A DNA stretch of 64,000 nucleotides from Granulosicoccus antarcticus IMCC3135 (GCF_002215215.1 NZ_CP018632.1:7064501-7128500); one strand, 5' to 3'; shown: positions 16,881-25,599, counted from the stretch's first letter. The notes: a model not told the origin generated them from the letters alone. Program-made: numbers and translations.

Positions 16881-18153
16881 CCTGAATCGCTTCGACGGAA
16901 GGCCGCCCCGTGGGTTCCTGCTTCACTGGGGCTGCCTTAACTGCATGTTCGTGCAATTCAGGTCTAACGTCCCCTCCACCGGAATGCCGGACCAAGGCCA
17001 TCACGGCGTGTCCCGCCGCTACGATATTCTTTGCCGCATTAACATCGGCGTTCTCTGCATGCCCACAAGAGACACAGCAGAAGCTCTCTTGAATTTTGCG
17101 GTTCTCTTGCGCTATATGGCCACAGCCTGAGCATTGCTGACTGGTGTACTGAGCCGGCACCACGATCAAATCACCACCCGCCCACTTGAGTTTGTAGCCC
17201 AACTGTCGACGGAATTCACCCCAACCTTGATCGAGAATTGCTCGATTGAGACCCGATTTGGCCTTGACGTTTTTTCCTGGAGCTTGTCGGGTGCCGGAAG
17301 CCGAACGAGACATATTGCTGACCTTCAGGCCTTCGATACACACCACCGCGTGATTTTGTGCGGGGCCGCCCAGGCAAATGAGGTGTGATTTCTGATGTAG
17401 GTAGTCGGCTCGGACATTGGTGATTCGAATATACAGGCGGGCAATTTTTGCTTTCTGTTTTTTCCAATTACGGGAATACTTGCACCGACGAGCCAGCGAT
17501 CGCTGTGCGTGTGCCAATTGTCGTTGAAGTTGTGCAAAACTGTTCTTTGGCAAATGAATGACGCCGTCGCTTTGTGCGGCAAAAATAGCAATGCCCAAGT
17601 CGAGACCAATCGCTGTTGTGGATGGGTGTAGAGGAGTATCAACCTGTTGCGCAGTTTGAATTGAAAAGAACCATTTACCGCCTCGCTCACTGACGGTGAT
17701 ATTGCGTAGCGTGCCGATGACATTACGGCTGTTTCGGTAGCGCATCCAGCCTAACTTAGGTAGAAAAATACGATTATTGGTCTGATCAAGCTTGAACTGT
17801 TTGGGCTCGGGGAAGCGAAAGCTATTCCCACGGCCTTTCTTTTTGTACGAGGGGAAAGCAGCGCGTTTGGAAAAAAAGTTCTGATAGGCCCGATCAAGAT
17901 CTTTCAGCGATTGCTGCAACGTTTGAGCGGGTGCGAGTTGAAGCCACAGTGTGTCTCGATCTTTACGCCAGGTTGTCAGGCTCTTGCACATCTGGACATA
18001 GCTGATGTACTTCAGTTCGGCCTTATGGTTCTCTTGCTGAAGTGCCAATGCCTTGTTGTAGACAAACCGGGAACAGCCTGCAAACTGCCACAGCTGGCGG
18101 GTTTGTTCACCATTGGGGCGTAGCTCGAACTTGAAGGCTTGTAGACGTTCCAT
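16870..18153 (-). CDS. tnpB: TnpB RNA-guided nuclease
   Basis: A 427-residue TnpB, the IS605-associated RNA-guided DNA endonuclease related to Cas12. It cuts the empty donor site so that the element is kept. All active-site landmarks are present: RuvC I GLDLG (Asp185), RuvC II CIEGL (Glu274), zinc finger CSGCGH...CVSCGH (Cys341, 344, 360, 363) and RuvC III NADVNAAKNI (Asp370). The N-terminal helix-turn-helix start (AFKFELRPN) is typical, and the length is usual. ATG 18153 is chosen over an upstream in-frame start at 18192 because family members begin at this point. The C-terminal ~40 residues overlap the region expected to encode the guide RNA scaffold. It appears intact. Confidence 0.93.
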   Translation of the reverse strand: MERLQAFKFELRPNGEQTRQLWQFAGCSRFVYNKALALQQENHKAELKYISYVQMCKSLTTWRKDRDTLWLQLAPAQTLQQSLKDLDRAYQNFFSKRAAFPSYKKKGRGNSFRFPEPKQFKLDQTNNRIFLPKLGWMRYRNSRNVIGTLRNITVSERGGKWFFSIQTAQQVDTPLHPSTTAIGLDLGIAIFAAQSDGVIHLPKNSFAQLQRQLAHAQRSLARRCKYSRNWKKQKAKIARLYIRITNVRADYLHQKSHLICLGGPAQNHAVVCIEGLKVSNMSRSASGTRQAPGKNVKAKSGLNRAILDQGWGEFRRQLGYKLKWAGGDLIVVPAQYTSQQCSGCGHIAQENRKIQESFCCVSCGHAENADVNAAKNIVAAGHAVMALVRHSGGGDVRPELHEHAVKAAPVKQEPTGRPSVEAIQACA

Positions 18154-18277
18154 GGACTGAATAATACACTGGACCGATAGAGAGTATGCCACAAATACCC
18201 ATTAAACACTGTATTTATAAACAGCTGTTAGAGGGTGTATTATTACTATCGAATCAGGAAAATCTTCGAGCTAGACG

Positions 18278-18296
18278 AAAAAGAGGCTCCGCCTCT
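18278..18296 (-). terminator. Intrinsic terminator (minus strand)
   Basis: On the minus strand AGAGGC, a 3-nt loop GGA and GCCTCT are followed by a run of five T. The position is directly downstream of the group II intron 3' end and upstream of tnpB, so transcripts from the intron side would stop here. CTAG repeats lie on both sides. Confidence 0.7.
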
Positions 18297-18300
18297 AGCG

Positions 18301-18370
18301 ATCGGGATAGGGGCCGACCGAAGTCGGGCCCCTCCCACACCACCCGGCATGCGGGTCCGCACCGGGCGGT
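18301..18370 (-). ncRNA. Group II intron domains V and VI
   Basis: Domain V (18339-18370): on the minus strand ACCGCCCGG pairs with CCGGGTGGT, an inner TGCG pairs with CGCA around a GACC loop, and a TG bulge separates the two helices, with a CGC triad near the base. Domain VI (about 18308-18333) is the GGGGCC...GGCCCC hairpin with a TTCG-type loop, followed by TATCCCGAT containing the likely branch-point A. Confidence 0.75.
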
Positions 18371-18384
18371 TCGAGAAGTTGAGG

Positions 18385-19755
18385 TCATGAGAGACGAGGT
18401 ACACCGAGGCTATCGTAGTACTTTACCGATAGAATAAGGTGCAATCCCGAAAGGCTGTTGTGCCAACAACGTTTGCTAGAGCAAGCGATGAGCTTAGCCA
18501 ACTCCTGCGAGGCACCGAGACGACGTAAAGCGTCATACGCCGTACGGCCGCGTCGCCAGTGCTTGAGCTGGATAGCCCGCAATCGGCGTCGTATCCAGCC
18601 ATCCAGATCACGGAAGATTTTCGGCGTTTGTGCCAGATGAAAGTAAGCCTTCCATCCGGGAATGAAACTCCGAAGTTCTACCGCAACTTGGACAAGGCTG
18701 CGACCACCGACGCGACGTGTGATCTGCCGGATGCGCTGCTTGAACTTGACGATTGCCGAGGGCGATACCGCGATCTTGACCGTGTTCCCACTCCACCGCC
18801 GTAAGCAGTAGCCCAGAAATTTACGACCAAACACGGGCCCGACTGCAGTCTTTGCCTCGTTCACCCGAAGGTGCAGTTTTGCATACAGCTTCCGAAGAGA
18901 GCGCAGTACCCGTTCCCCCGCCCGTTGACTACGAACATACACATTGCAGTCATCGGCGTATCGGGCAAACTTGTGTCCGCGCCTCTCCAGAGCCTGATCC
19001 ACTTCGTCCAACAGCACATTAGCCAGTAACGGTGAAAGAGGGGAGCCTTGTACGGTTCCCTCCAAGCGTTCCACCAATACGCCGTTGATCATGACGCCAG
19101 CTCGAAGAAATCGTCGAATCAACCGAAGAACGGCCTTATCGTCGATTCGCTTACTCAGCCGGTCCATGAGAACGTCGTGATTGACCCTGTCGAAAAATTT
19201 CTCAAGATCCAAATCAACCACCACCTGATAGCCTTGTTGCACACACTGCTGTGCATGGAGCACAGCGTCATGAGCACTTCGACCCGGGCGAAAGCCGTAG
19301 CTGAATTCCGAAAACGTCGGGTCAAGCAGGGGTTGCAGTACTTGCAACAGTGCCTGCTGGATCAGGCGATCAATGACGGTGGGTATCCCCAATTCCCTGG
19401 AGCCTCCACCCGGTTTCGGAATTTCCACGCGTCGCACGGCCGATGGCCGATAACTACCGCGCAGCAATTCATCCCGGATCACTGGCCACTGGGTTTGAAG
19501 ATATTCAATCGTTTGAGTGATTGAAAGACCGTCTACGCCCGCACTACCTTTATTGGCTTTGACGCGTTTCCACGCCTCCACCATGTTCTCTCGCGAGAGC
19601 GCCTGCTCAAGCAGATTCTCCCGCCCCAAGCTTTCGGTTCGTTGAGGCACCGACACCGCTTCACCGCGTGCAGGAAACTTTCGGGCTTCACCCGTTCGTC
19701 TCTCACTGCGCCTCGATCTCCCGAGTTTCTGGTGCTTTGCTTTGTCGAGCGTCAT
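18385..19755 (-). CDS. ltrA: Group II intron reverse transcriptase/maturase
   Basis: A 456-residue intron-encoded protein. Reverse transcriptase motifs are in order: AGVDGLSI (72-79), EIPKPGGGSRELGIPTVIDR (111-130), FSYGFRPGRSAHDA, VVDLDLEKFFDRVNHD (180-194), QGSPLSPLLAN (236-246) and the catalytic YADD (266-269). A maturase/X domain follows with FRDLDGWIRRRLR and the LKHWRRGRT stretch. No HNH endonuclease domain follows, so retrohoming would rely on nicked or single-stranded DNA, as in class C introns. The frame is uninterrupted and catalytic residues are intact, so the intron may still be mobile. It is the only protein in the intron, starting at ATG 19755. Confidence 0.95.
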   Translation of the reverse strand: MTLDKAKHQKLGRSRRSERRTGEARKFPARGEAVSVPQRTESLGRENLLEQALSRENMVEAWKRVKANKGSAGVDGLSITQTIEYLQTQWPVIRDELLRGSYRPSAVRRVEIPKPGGGSRELGIPTVIDRLIQQALLQVLQPLLDPTFSEFSYGFRPGRSAHDAVLHAQQCVQQGYQVVVDLDLEKFFDRVNHDVLMDRLSKRIDDKAVLRLIRRFLRAGVMINGVLVERLEGTVQGSPLSPLLANVLLDEVDQALERRGHKFARYADDCNVYVRSQRAGERVLRSLRKLYAKLHLRVNEAKTAVGPVFGRKFLGYCLRRWSGNTVKIAVSPSAIVKFKQRIRQITRRVGGRSLVQVAVELRSFIPGWKAYFHLAQTPKIFRDLDGWIRRRLRAIQLKHWRRGRTAYDALRRLGASQELAKLIACSSKRCWHNSLSGLHLILSVKYYDSLGVPRLS

Positions 19756-20137
19756 CGTCTTCTAGCTCTCCTTCTCGTTTAGCCCTTCATCGCATGATGA
19801 CGACTACTATGGCCTCTGCTGACTTCTCACTCCGACCAGACGATCGTCGCCCTTTCAGGCACAAGGTGAGATCTCCCCGGGTAAGACTGCAATCCTTCCC
19901 CACACAACCGCCGAATCTACATTATCTCCCTTTGACCACAAGAGCTTCGCGATGATAGGCCCGCTCGCCCTGGTTGATAACGCCTCAATATTCGGTTCTT
20001 GTTCATCGGCTCGTGGTTTCGCTAGACACTTCCTCCCCACGCTTGGTCGCCCTTGCGCAGTTGTGCTTCACTTCGGTCGCTATGGTCAGCTTCCGGGAGG
20101 ACTTTCACCTCCAAGATTGCACCCATGCCGGGCGCAC

Positions 20138-20190
20138 CTATCCATCCCCGCCCTGAAGGACGAGGCTTTCCGCGCGTTGGGGTAAACGCT
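20138..20190 (-). repeat. Solitary TnpB-type right-end hairpin forming the intron 5' exon
   Basis: The minus strand reads CAACGCGCGGAAAGCCTCG, then CCTCGTCC TTCA GGGCGGGG (8-bp stem with two G-T pairs, 20146-20165), then ATGGATAG and the intron. The pattern AACGC..GGAA.CC...CTTCAGGG.GGGGA is shared with the intact TnpB right end at 16835-16870. I read it as the remnant right end of a second IS605-type element. Between it and the CoA-transferase stop (20191-20346) there is no room for a tnpB; that stretch contains only a 56-codon open frame without good support. Confidence 0.5.
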
Positions 20191-20346
20191 TATTTAGCAG
20201 GTAGTATTTCGGCAAATATCGGAGGTCTGGAAAGCTGCTCAGGTGAGCTTCCAGCATGAGAAATTCCACCTCAATTCGGTCGCCCTGCCTCTTTCCAGGA
20301 TTCACTGCCATGTCCGCATTGAAGGGCAGGATCCGAAGATTGATGA

Positions 20347-21522
20347 CTACAGACCAAATTCTGCGATGATATCAGCCGAGTGCTGACCGATTTGCGGGGC
20401 TGCATGTCTTGATCGCGGACGGATACCATCCACCCTGATCGGACAACGCATCAATGACAACTCGCCACCGGCATGATCGTGGAGCTTCTGCACCATGTCC
20501 AAGGCTTTAAATCCCTCACTGCCCAGAAAATCGGACCAATCGGCAACCCGCGCGCACCAAATATCTTCGCGCTCGAGTATCTCCAGCCAGTGCGCCGTGG
20601 ACTGGTGGCGTAATCGTTCCGAGAGTATGTTCTTGATGCCATCACGTTCCACAAACCAGGAATCAGGTCGTTCGGCATAGGGGATAAGTGCTTCAATTTC
20701 CAGTAAATCAGCCAACCTACCCAACGGTGTCATGGCGATAGCCAGAAATCCATCAGCAGTTTCATAGACCCCATAAGGTGCGGCCAGTCCCACATGAGCA
20801 GAGCGATAGCGGGCACGCCGTGGAGCCCGTCCTCCATCGTTCAGATAGGTTGCCAGTACTTCAAACTGGAAATCGCTCATGGCTTCGATAAGGCTGGTTT
20901 CGATATGACTACCCCGCCCGCGAATACCGCGTTTGACCAGCGCAGCAAGAATGCCCTGTGCGGTATTGGCCCCGGCAAACATGTCCGCCACCGCCAGACC
21001 GAAAGGAACCGGCCCGTCAGCGTCACTGCCGTTGAGCCACATGACGCCGGAACGCGCCTGCGCCAGCAGGTCCTGTCCAGGATATTTTACCCACGGCCCA
21101 TGAGTGCCATACCCGCTGATTGAAGCATAGACGATGGAATCATTGACGCTCTTGATCGAGGCATAATCCAGCCCAAGACGCTCAATGACGCCGGGGCGAA
21201 AATTCTGCAAAAACACATCAGCCTGGCTGACCAGCGACAACAACTTCTGCTTGTCTTCAGGGCATTTCAGATCAAGAGCCAGACTCTCCTTGCCTCGATT
21301 GATGGCATGAAAGAGCGTGGACTCACCGTTGATCAGCGTATCGGACAAGTACAGTCGTCGTGTCAGATCGCCTCCATCCGGACGCTCTATCTTGATAACC
21401 CTTGCCCCCAGATCCTGCAATCGCAAGGAGGCATACGGTCCGGCCAGAAACTGACTCAGATCAATTACCAGCAAACCGGACAATGGCAAATCTTCAGCGG
21501 GCCTCGATTCTGATTCAGGCAT
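20347..21522 (-). CDS. Family III (CaiB/BaiF) CoA-transferase
   Basis: A 391-residue cytoplasmic CoA-transferase of the CaiB/formyl-CoA transferase family, moving CoA between organic acids through an aspartyl-CoA anhydride. It starts with the family signature GLLVIDLSQFLAGPYASLRLQDLGARVIKIE and has FRPGVIERLGLDY and a catalytic-Asp region GLAVADMFAGANTAQG. The frame extends to 21618, overlapping the IclR gene; ATG 21522, 9 bp after the IclR stop and preceded by GAGAAG, is preferred. It is paralogous to the CoA-transferase two genes upstream; such proteins sometimes work as heteromeric pairs. The substrate is unknown; the divergent dehydrogenase/TRAP operon suggests an imported organic acid. 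Confidence 0.92.
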   Translation of the reverse strand: MPESESRPAEDLPLSGLLVIDLSQFLAGPYASLRLQDLGARVIKIERPDGGDLTRRLYLSDTLINGESTLFHAINRGKESLALDLKCPEDKQKLLSLVSQADVFLQNFRPGVIERLGLDYASIKSVNDSIVYASISGYGTHGPWVKYPGQDLLAQARSGVMWLNGSDADGPVPFGLAVADMFAGANTAQGILAALVKRGIRGRGSHIETSLIEAMSDFQFEVLATYLNDGGRAPRRARYRSAHVGLAAPYGVYETADGFLAIAMTPLGRLADLLEIEALIPYAERPDSWFVERDGIKNILSERLRHQSTAHWLEILEREDIWCARVADWSDFLGSEGFKALDMVQKLHDHAGGELSLMRCPIRVDGIRPRSRHAAPQIGQHSADIIAEFGL

Positions 21523-21530
21523 CTTCTCGT

Positions 21531-22367
21531 TCACGAGCTGGACTGGTTTTTGGACACAGGACTCATCGCGGTGTTCATGACGCCACTTTCTACCGCGATC
21601 TGCAGAACGGTGTCGCATACGACATCGGCAATTCGGGTGACATCAGGGCCATCAGCATGACGCAAAGTCGACACCACCAGCGCAGCTTTGACTCTGGATG
21701 TGGCCGTCCCCACCAGTGCCCCGACATCCAGTCCTCCCACGAATCGTTCACCATCAGTGAGCTCGAACCCCCTCTCCCGGATGGAATGCAGCCGGGTGAT
21801 GAAAATATCGCGTGACTCTTCAGAACGGGATGAGAAATCGCTTGAGTGTTCCAGGTACTGATTACGTTCGTCAGTACCCATCGAAGACAGCAGCACTCGC
21901 CCCGAGGTGGTATTGAGCAGTGAATGGCGCGAACCGACTTCGATAGACAGGCGAATAGGGTTAGGACTCTCAACCTGCGCCATGATCAGTACCTCACCGT
22001 CACGAATCATGCTCAGGTGACAGCTTTCCGACAAGGTTTCCGACAGTTCCCGCATGGCCGGCAAGGCTACTCGCAACAATTCTTCGTAGGGCGAATGTGT
22101 ATGGCTAAGCTCAAACAGCTTGAGACTCAGACGAAATCGCCCACCGTCGGTACGCCTCAGGTAATTGCGTGCCGCCAGTGCATTCAGAATGCGGAACAAC
22201 TCGTTCGGGTTGCGATCAAGCGCACGGGAAATTTCAGCCTGATTCATGGGCGATTTCGCAGCGGCCAGCAACTCGATGACATCCAGCGCTTTGTCCAGCG
22301 CAGGAACAGCATAGTTCGGCTCCTTCTTGCCAGCCTCACTGGCAACTGTGACAGTGGTAGACGTCAT
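21531..22367 (-). CDS. IclR family transcriptional regulator
   Basis: A 278-residue regulator with an N-terminal winged helix-turn-helix (PALDKALDVIELLAAAKSPMNQAEISRALDRNPNELFRILNAL, about 22-64) and an IclR effector-binding domain (LRVALPAMRELSETLSESCHL; RERGFELTDGERFVGG). IclR proteins bind small organic acids and usually control neighbouring catabolic genes. It lies between the two CoA-transferase genes on the same strand, with 44 bp upstream and 8 bp downstream, so it is cotranscribed with them. Its probable targets are the palindromes in the 23576-23820 divergent region. The tail is Ser-rich. Confidence 0.92.
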   Translation of the reverse strand: MTSTTVTVASEAGKKEPNYAVPALDKALDVIELLAAAKSPMNQAEISRALDRNPNELFRILNALAARNYLRRTDGGRFRLSLKLFELSHTHSPYEELLRVALPAMRELSETLSESCHLSMIRDGEVLIMAQVESPNPIRLSIEVGSRHSLLNTTSGRVLLSSMGTDERNQYLEHSSDFSSRSEESRDIFITRLHSIRERGFELTDGERFVGGLDVGALVGTATSRVKAALVVSTLRHADGPDVTRIADVVCDTVLQIAVESGVMNTAMSPVSKNQSSS

Positions 22368-22411
22368 GGGTTCTCCTGTTCGACAGTATCGCGGGTACTG
22401 TACTCGATCGA

Positions 22412-23575
22412 TCAGAGCGTACCAAAAAATGTATCAGTGTCCGCACCCAATGCGGGCGCACCTCGTGTGCAGCCCATGCGCATGCCATTGACCTTGATAG
22501 GGCAGGCGGTTGTACGTACACGCTGCCCCGCCTCGCCGATTTCCTGAACCGCATCAAGAGCCTTGAAAGCCTCGTTTTGTTCAAGCTCTGGCCATTGCAG
22601 CACCTCTGCACACCAGACACCGGCAGGTTCAAGCACCTCTAACCATGTCGCCGTTGGCGCTGTCACCAGATGTTCCACCAGCACCGCCTTGATTGGGTCG
22701 CGCTCCTCGAATGCCAGAGTAGGATCCACATAAGGTTCCAATGCCGCACAGTCGAGCAATTCCCTCAAGACTGCAATGGCTGTCATTGCCACCGCGATGT
22801 AGCCATCAGCCGTACGGTAGATGCCATAGGGCGCTGTGCCATTGACATTGGCATTATTAACGGCACTGCGCTTCGGCTGCACAGCGGCTCCGTTGAGATA
22901 CCCGGTGAACTGTTCGAATTGCAAATCCATGGCTGAACTCATCAGGTTCACTTCAATCAATGAGCCCTTGCCACTCCCCGCACGATGCAGCAAGGCTGCC
23001 AGCACGCCCTGAACCAGGTGGGCACCGGTGAGCACATCGCTGACAGCCAAACCCACCGGCACCGGATCGTCGCCATCATTGCCAGAGAGCCAGGCCATGC
23101 CTGAGCGAGCCTGCACCAGCAGATCCTGCCCCGGCTTGTCACGCCAGGGCCCTTCAGTGCCGTAACCCGAAACGACGCCATACACCAGGCCCGGATTGAA
23201 CTCTGCCACCTCGCCATACCCCAGCCCGATGCGCTCCATGACACCCGGCCGGAAATTATGAACCATCACATCGGCGGACTTGATCAACGTTTTAACGCGC
23301 GCCAGATCGTCGGCGTTCTTCAGATCAGCCGCAACGCTGAACTTGTTTCGGTTAATGGTGTGGAACAGCAACGAGTCATCACCACAGGCCTGATCCGCCA
23401 CATAGAGCTGCCGACACGCATCACCACCTGCTGGTCGCTCAACTTTAATGACTTGCGCACCCAGATCAGCCAGACGCAAAGCGCAGGAAGGTCCTGCCAG
23501 AAATTGTGAAAAATCGAGCACTCGAATTCCGCTCAGAGGACGGTCAGCTGCAGGCATATCCATGGATAAGACCAT
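22412..23575 (-). CDS. Family III (CaiB/BaiF) CoA-transferase, second copy
   Basis: A 387-residue paralogue of the CoA-transferase at 20347-21522, with the same landmarks: GIRVLDFSQFLAGPSCALRLADLGAQVIKVE, FRPGVMERIGLGY and GLAVSDVLTGAHLVQG containing the expected catalytic Asp. It is the first gene of the minus-strand operon CoA-transferase, iclR, CoA-transferase and faces the SDR gene across 245 bp. Two diverged paralogues around one regulator suggest either a heterodimer or two related substrates. Confidence 0.92.
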   Translation of the reverse strand: MVLSMDMPAADRPLSGIRVLDFSQFLAGPSCALRLADLGAQVIKVERPAGGDACRQLYVADQACGDDSLLFHTINRNKFSVAADLKNADDLARVKTLIKSADVMVHNFRPGVMERIGLGYGEVAEFNPGLVYGVVSGYGTEGPWRDKPGQDLLVQARSGMAWLSGNDGDDPVPVGLAVSDVLTGAHLVQGVLAALLHRAGSGKGSLIEVNLMSSAMDLQFEQFTGYLNGAAVQPKRSAVNNANVNGTAPYGIYRTADGYIAVAMTAIAVLRELLDCAALEPYVDPTLAFEERDPIKAVLVEHLVTAPTATWLEVLEPAGVWCAEVLQWPELEQNEAFKALDAVQEIGEAGQRVRTTACPIKVNGMRMGCTRGAPALGADTDTFFGTL

Positions 23576-23820
23576 TATTTCTATTTGAGCTTCAAGTTTA
23601 TATATAAATCATATAATTTTCCATAAATAATTTCCAATTGATTCAAACAGCATAAACGCCATTTTCCATACTTAATGCACGAACACAGTGCAAACAGAAC
23701 TTGACAAACAACGCTAATAAATTTCTAATTCATATATGAATTCTACATTTACAGCAAAATATTGCTCCTCATACTCATGCATAACCACACAAACTTACCA
23801 ACTCTGAGCCTCAGCACACC
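23576..23820. promoter_or_regulatory. AT-rich divergent control region with two palindromes
   Basis: The only space between the CoA-transferase/IclR operon (minus) and the SDR-TRAP operon (plus). It is much more AT-rich than its surroundings. It contains TTTATATATAAA (23597-23608, 12-bp palindrome), AATTCATATATGAATT (23727-23742, 16-bp palindrome) and TTTCC repeats near 23618-23635. These are candidate operators for the neighbouring IclR-type regulator; the binding site cannot be proved by eye. Confidence 0.5.
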
Positions 23821-24540
23821 ATGAAAACCATTGTCATCACCGGCGGCAACAAAGGCCTGGGACTGGCTCAGACGCAACGTTTCCTATCCGATCACAGGGT
23901 GGTAGTGATTGCCCGCTCCAAAGGCGAACTAGACACACTCCCCCATCAGGAGAATCTTGAATTCGTCGAGCAGGACCTTTCGCAATGGCGCGATACCCAG
24001 TGGCTGGACAGCGTGTACGAAAAATGGGGCCCCATTGGCGGCCTGGTCAATAACGCCGGCATGCATCTGAAGAAGCCCGTCTGGGAGGTCTCAGGGGATG
24101 AACTCGAAAACGTGCTGGACCTGAACGTGAAGGCGATGTTCACCGCCTGCGGGCGCTACGTTGCCCTGCATGAAGAGCACGGCGGCGCCATCGTCAACCT
24201 CTCCTCCATGGGTGGGCTAATGGCTTTGGCAGGCGCCGCTGCCTATGTGACGGCTAAAACAGCGGTCATCGGCCTGACGCGCAGCATTGCCGTGGATGCT
24301 GCCAGCAGAAACATCCGCTGTAATGCGGTGTGTCCCGGCTTTATTGAAACCAACATGACGCGCGCCATTCTGGCTAAAGACCCGGCACGACGCGACAAGA
24401 TCGAGGGCCGCATTCCTTCTGGTCAGTTTGGTACTCCGGCCGATATCGCCGATGCCATTCACTTCTTGCTTGGCGACAACGCCAGGTATGTCAACGGTAT
24501 AGCCCTGCCTGTCGATGGCGGCTATTCCATAGGATTCTAG
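23821..24540 (+). CDS. Short-chain dehydrogenase/reductase (SDR)
   Basis: A 239-residue classical SDR, an NAD(P)-dependent oxidoreductase. Cofactor motif TGGNKGLGLA (residues 7-16), NNAG (~79-82), catalytic Ser in IVNLSSMGG and YVTAK (Tyr/Lys ~144-148) are all present, with the C-terminal VNGIALPVDGGYS. It opens the divergent catabolic operon; the zinc dehydrogenase begins 9 bp after its stop. Likely role is oxidation of a hydroxyl group of the imported substrate or the reverse; the substrate is not deducible. Confidence 0.93.
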   Translation: MKTIVITGGNKGLGLAQTQRFLSDHRVVVIARSKGELDTLPHQENLEFVEQDLSQWRDTQWLDSVYEKWGPIGGLVNNAGMHLKKPVWEVSGDELENVLDLNVKAMFTACGRYVALHEEHGGAIVNLSSMGGLMALAGAAAYVTAKTAVIGLTRSIAVDAASRNIRCNAVCPGFIETNMTRAILAKDPARRDKIEGRIPSGQFGTPADIADAIHFLLGDNARYVNGIALPVDGGYSIGF

Positions 24541-24549
24541 AGAAAACCC

Positions 24550-25599
24550 ATGACTTATCAATCAACCTGCCTGATGGCTGCTGGTCAGATCGAACTTGCC
24601 GATGCTCAGATGCCATCAACTATCGAACCCGGCTTCGTGCGTCTCAAAATGGCAACGGCAAGCCTTTGCGGAACAGATTTGCATTATTACAGGCACTTCG
24701 CCAATGCAGGCTTTGAACTGGACAACCCCGTGACACTCGGCCATGAAGCCTGTGCCCATGTCGTGGATGCCAATGGCAGCGCACTTCTGCCAGACACCCT
24801 GGTTGCCCTCAACCCCATCATCAATTGCGGTCTCTGCGAACAATGTCTGATCGGTCAGATCAATCTCTGCACCGCCAAGCGTTTCCCCGGCTCGGCTACA
24901 ACCAAGCCTCATATGGATGGATTCTTTCGCGAATATTTCGACTTCCCCGCCACCTGCTGTCGTCCAGTGGCCGCCGATGTAAACCCGGACCATCTGACGT
25001 TTGCAGAACCCCTGGCCTGTGCTATGCATTCGGTGAATGTAGGCCAGATAAAGGAAGGCAGCGAAGTACTAGTCACCGGTTGTGGGCCAATGGGTTTACT
25101 GGCCATCGTTGCCGCAGCCGCCAAAGGCGCCAGAGTCACTGCAACGGATATTCGTGCTGAAACTGTCGACCTGGCGAAACAGGTCGGCGCCAGCGAAGGT
25201 TTCATCAGTGGCACAACAGAAGCTGCCGAACGTACTGCTACTTTCGACACGGTTATTGAGGCCAGCGGTTCGGCCCATGCATTCAACCTGGCACTGAATC
25301 TTGTCAAGCGACAAGGCATCGTTTCGATTCTGTCGAATATTCAACTGAGCGATACCCGCATAGAGTTGCATCGCATCATGCTCAAAGAGGTGCGTGTGCT
25401 GGGCTCATTCCAGTTCAATCGAGAATTTGAAGAAGCCGTTCGGTTGATCGAATCCGGGACACTGCCGCTGGATCCTTTGATTGCTGCACAGTTTCCCTTG
25501 TCGCAGACCGCAGAAGCACTGGAGCTGATGCTCAGCGGAGGTGCTGCTGGCAAGATTCTGATCAAGAGTCTGGCCGCCAACGCCCCTTGCGCAGCCTGA
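24550..25599 (+). CDS. Zinc-dependent alcohol/polyol dehydrogenase
   Basis: A 349-residue medium-chain dehydrogenase similar to threonine, sorbitol or idonate dehydrogenases. Catalytic zinc region CGTDLHYY and GHEACAHVVD (Cys ~38, His ~61, Glu ~62), structural zinc loop CGLCEQCLIGQINLC (~95-109), and nucleotide-binding VTGCGPMGLLAI (~175-186). It acts in the cytoplasm. The second gene of the operon, it follows the SDR by 9 bp and precedes the TRAP binding protein by 47 bp. Two dehydrogenases of different families side by side suggest successive oxidations or an epimerising oxidation-reduction. Confidence 0.92.
   Translation: MTYQSTCLMAAGQIELADAQMPSTIEPGFVRLKMATASLCGTDLHYYRHFANAGFELDNPVTLGHEACAHVVDANGSALLPDTLVALNPIINCGLCEQCLIGQINLCTAKRFPGSATTKPHMDGFFREYFDFPATCCRPVAADVNPDHLTFAEPLACAMHSVNVGQIKEGSEVLVTGCGPMGLLAIVAAAAKGARVTATDIRAETVDLAKQVGASEGFISGTTEAAERTATFDTVIEASGSAHAFNLALNLVKRQGIVSILSNIQLSDTRIELHRIMLKEVRVLGSFQFNREFEEAVRLIESGTLPLDPLIAAQFPLSQTAEALELMLSGGAAGKILIKSLAANAPCAA

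Larger units (their letters stand above)
16825..18244 (-). mobile_element. IS200/IS605-type element carrying tnpB only
   Basis: Unit made of a tnpB gene, a right-end hairpin (16835-16856) ending in TCAA at about 16825, and an upstream subterminal structure: a perfect 10-bp inverted repeat AATAATACAC (18160-18169) with GTGTATTATT (18235-18244) enclosing a small CTGTATTTATAAACAG hairpin. No tnpA (HUH transposase) is present, so movement would need a transposase supplied elsewhere. The right boundary follows the usual pattern of this family; the left boundary is approximate. It sits between the palindromic element and the group II intron. Confidence 0.65.
18301..20137 (-). mobile_element. Group II intron with encoded reverse transcriptase/maturase
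   Basis: Complete-looking intron of about 1837 bp. The 5' end is GTGCGCCCGG at 20137 (GUGYG consensus). The open frame for the maturase follows about 380 bp of structured RNA, then domains V and VI, ending in CTATCCCGAT at 18301. In domain VI the candidate branch-point A lies 7 nt before the 3' end. The 5' exon carries a stem-loop (20146-20165) 8 nt before the splice site; the 3' exon carries an intrinsic terminator. Insertion behind a stem-loop and the lack of an endonuclease domain fit class C introns, but I do not assign the class. Both splice boundaries are inferred from consensus. Confidence 0.85.

Noticed and set aside
20191-20346. 56-codon minus ORF between the CoA-transferase and the intron
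   Set aside because: No family, no good ribosome-binding site, and its 3' end is the TnpB-type hairpin sequence.
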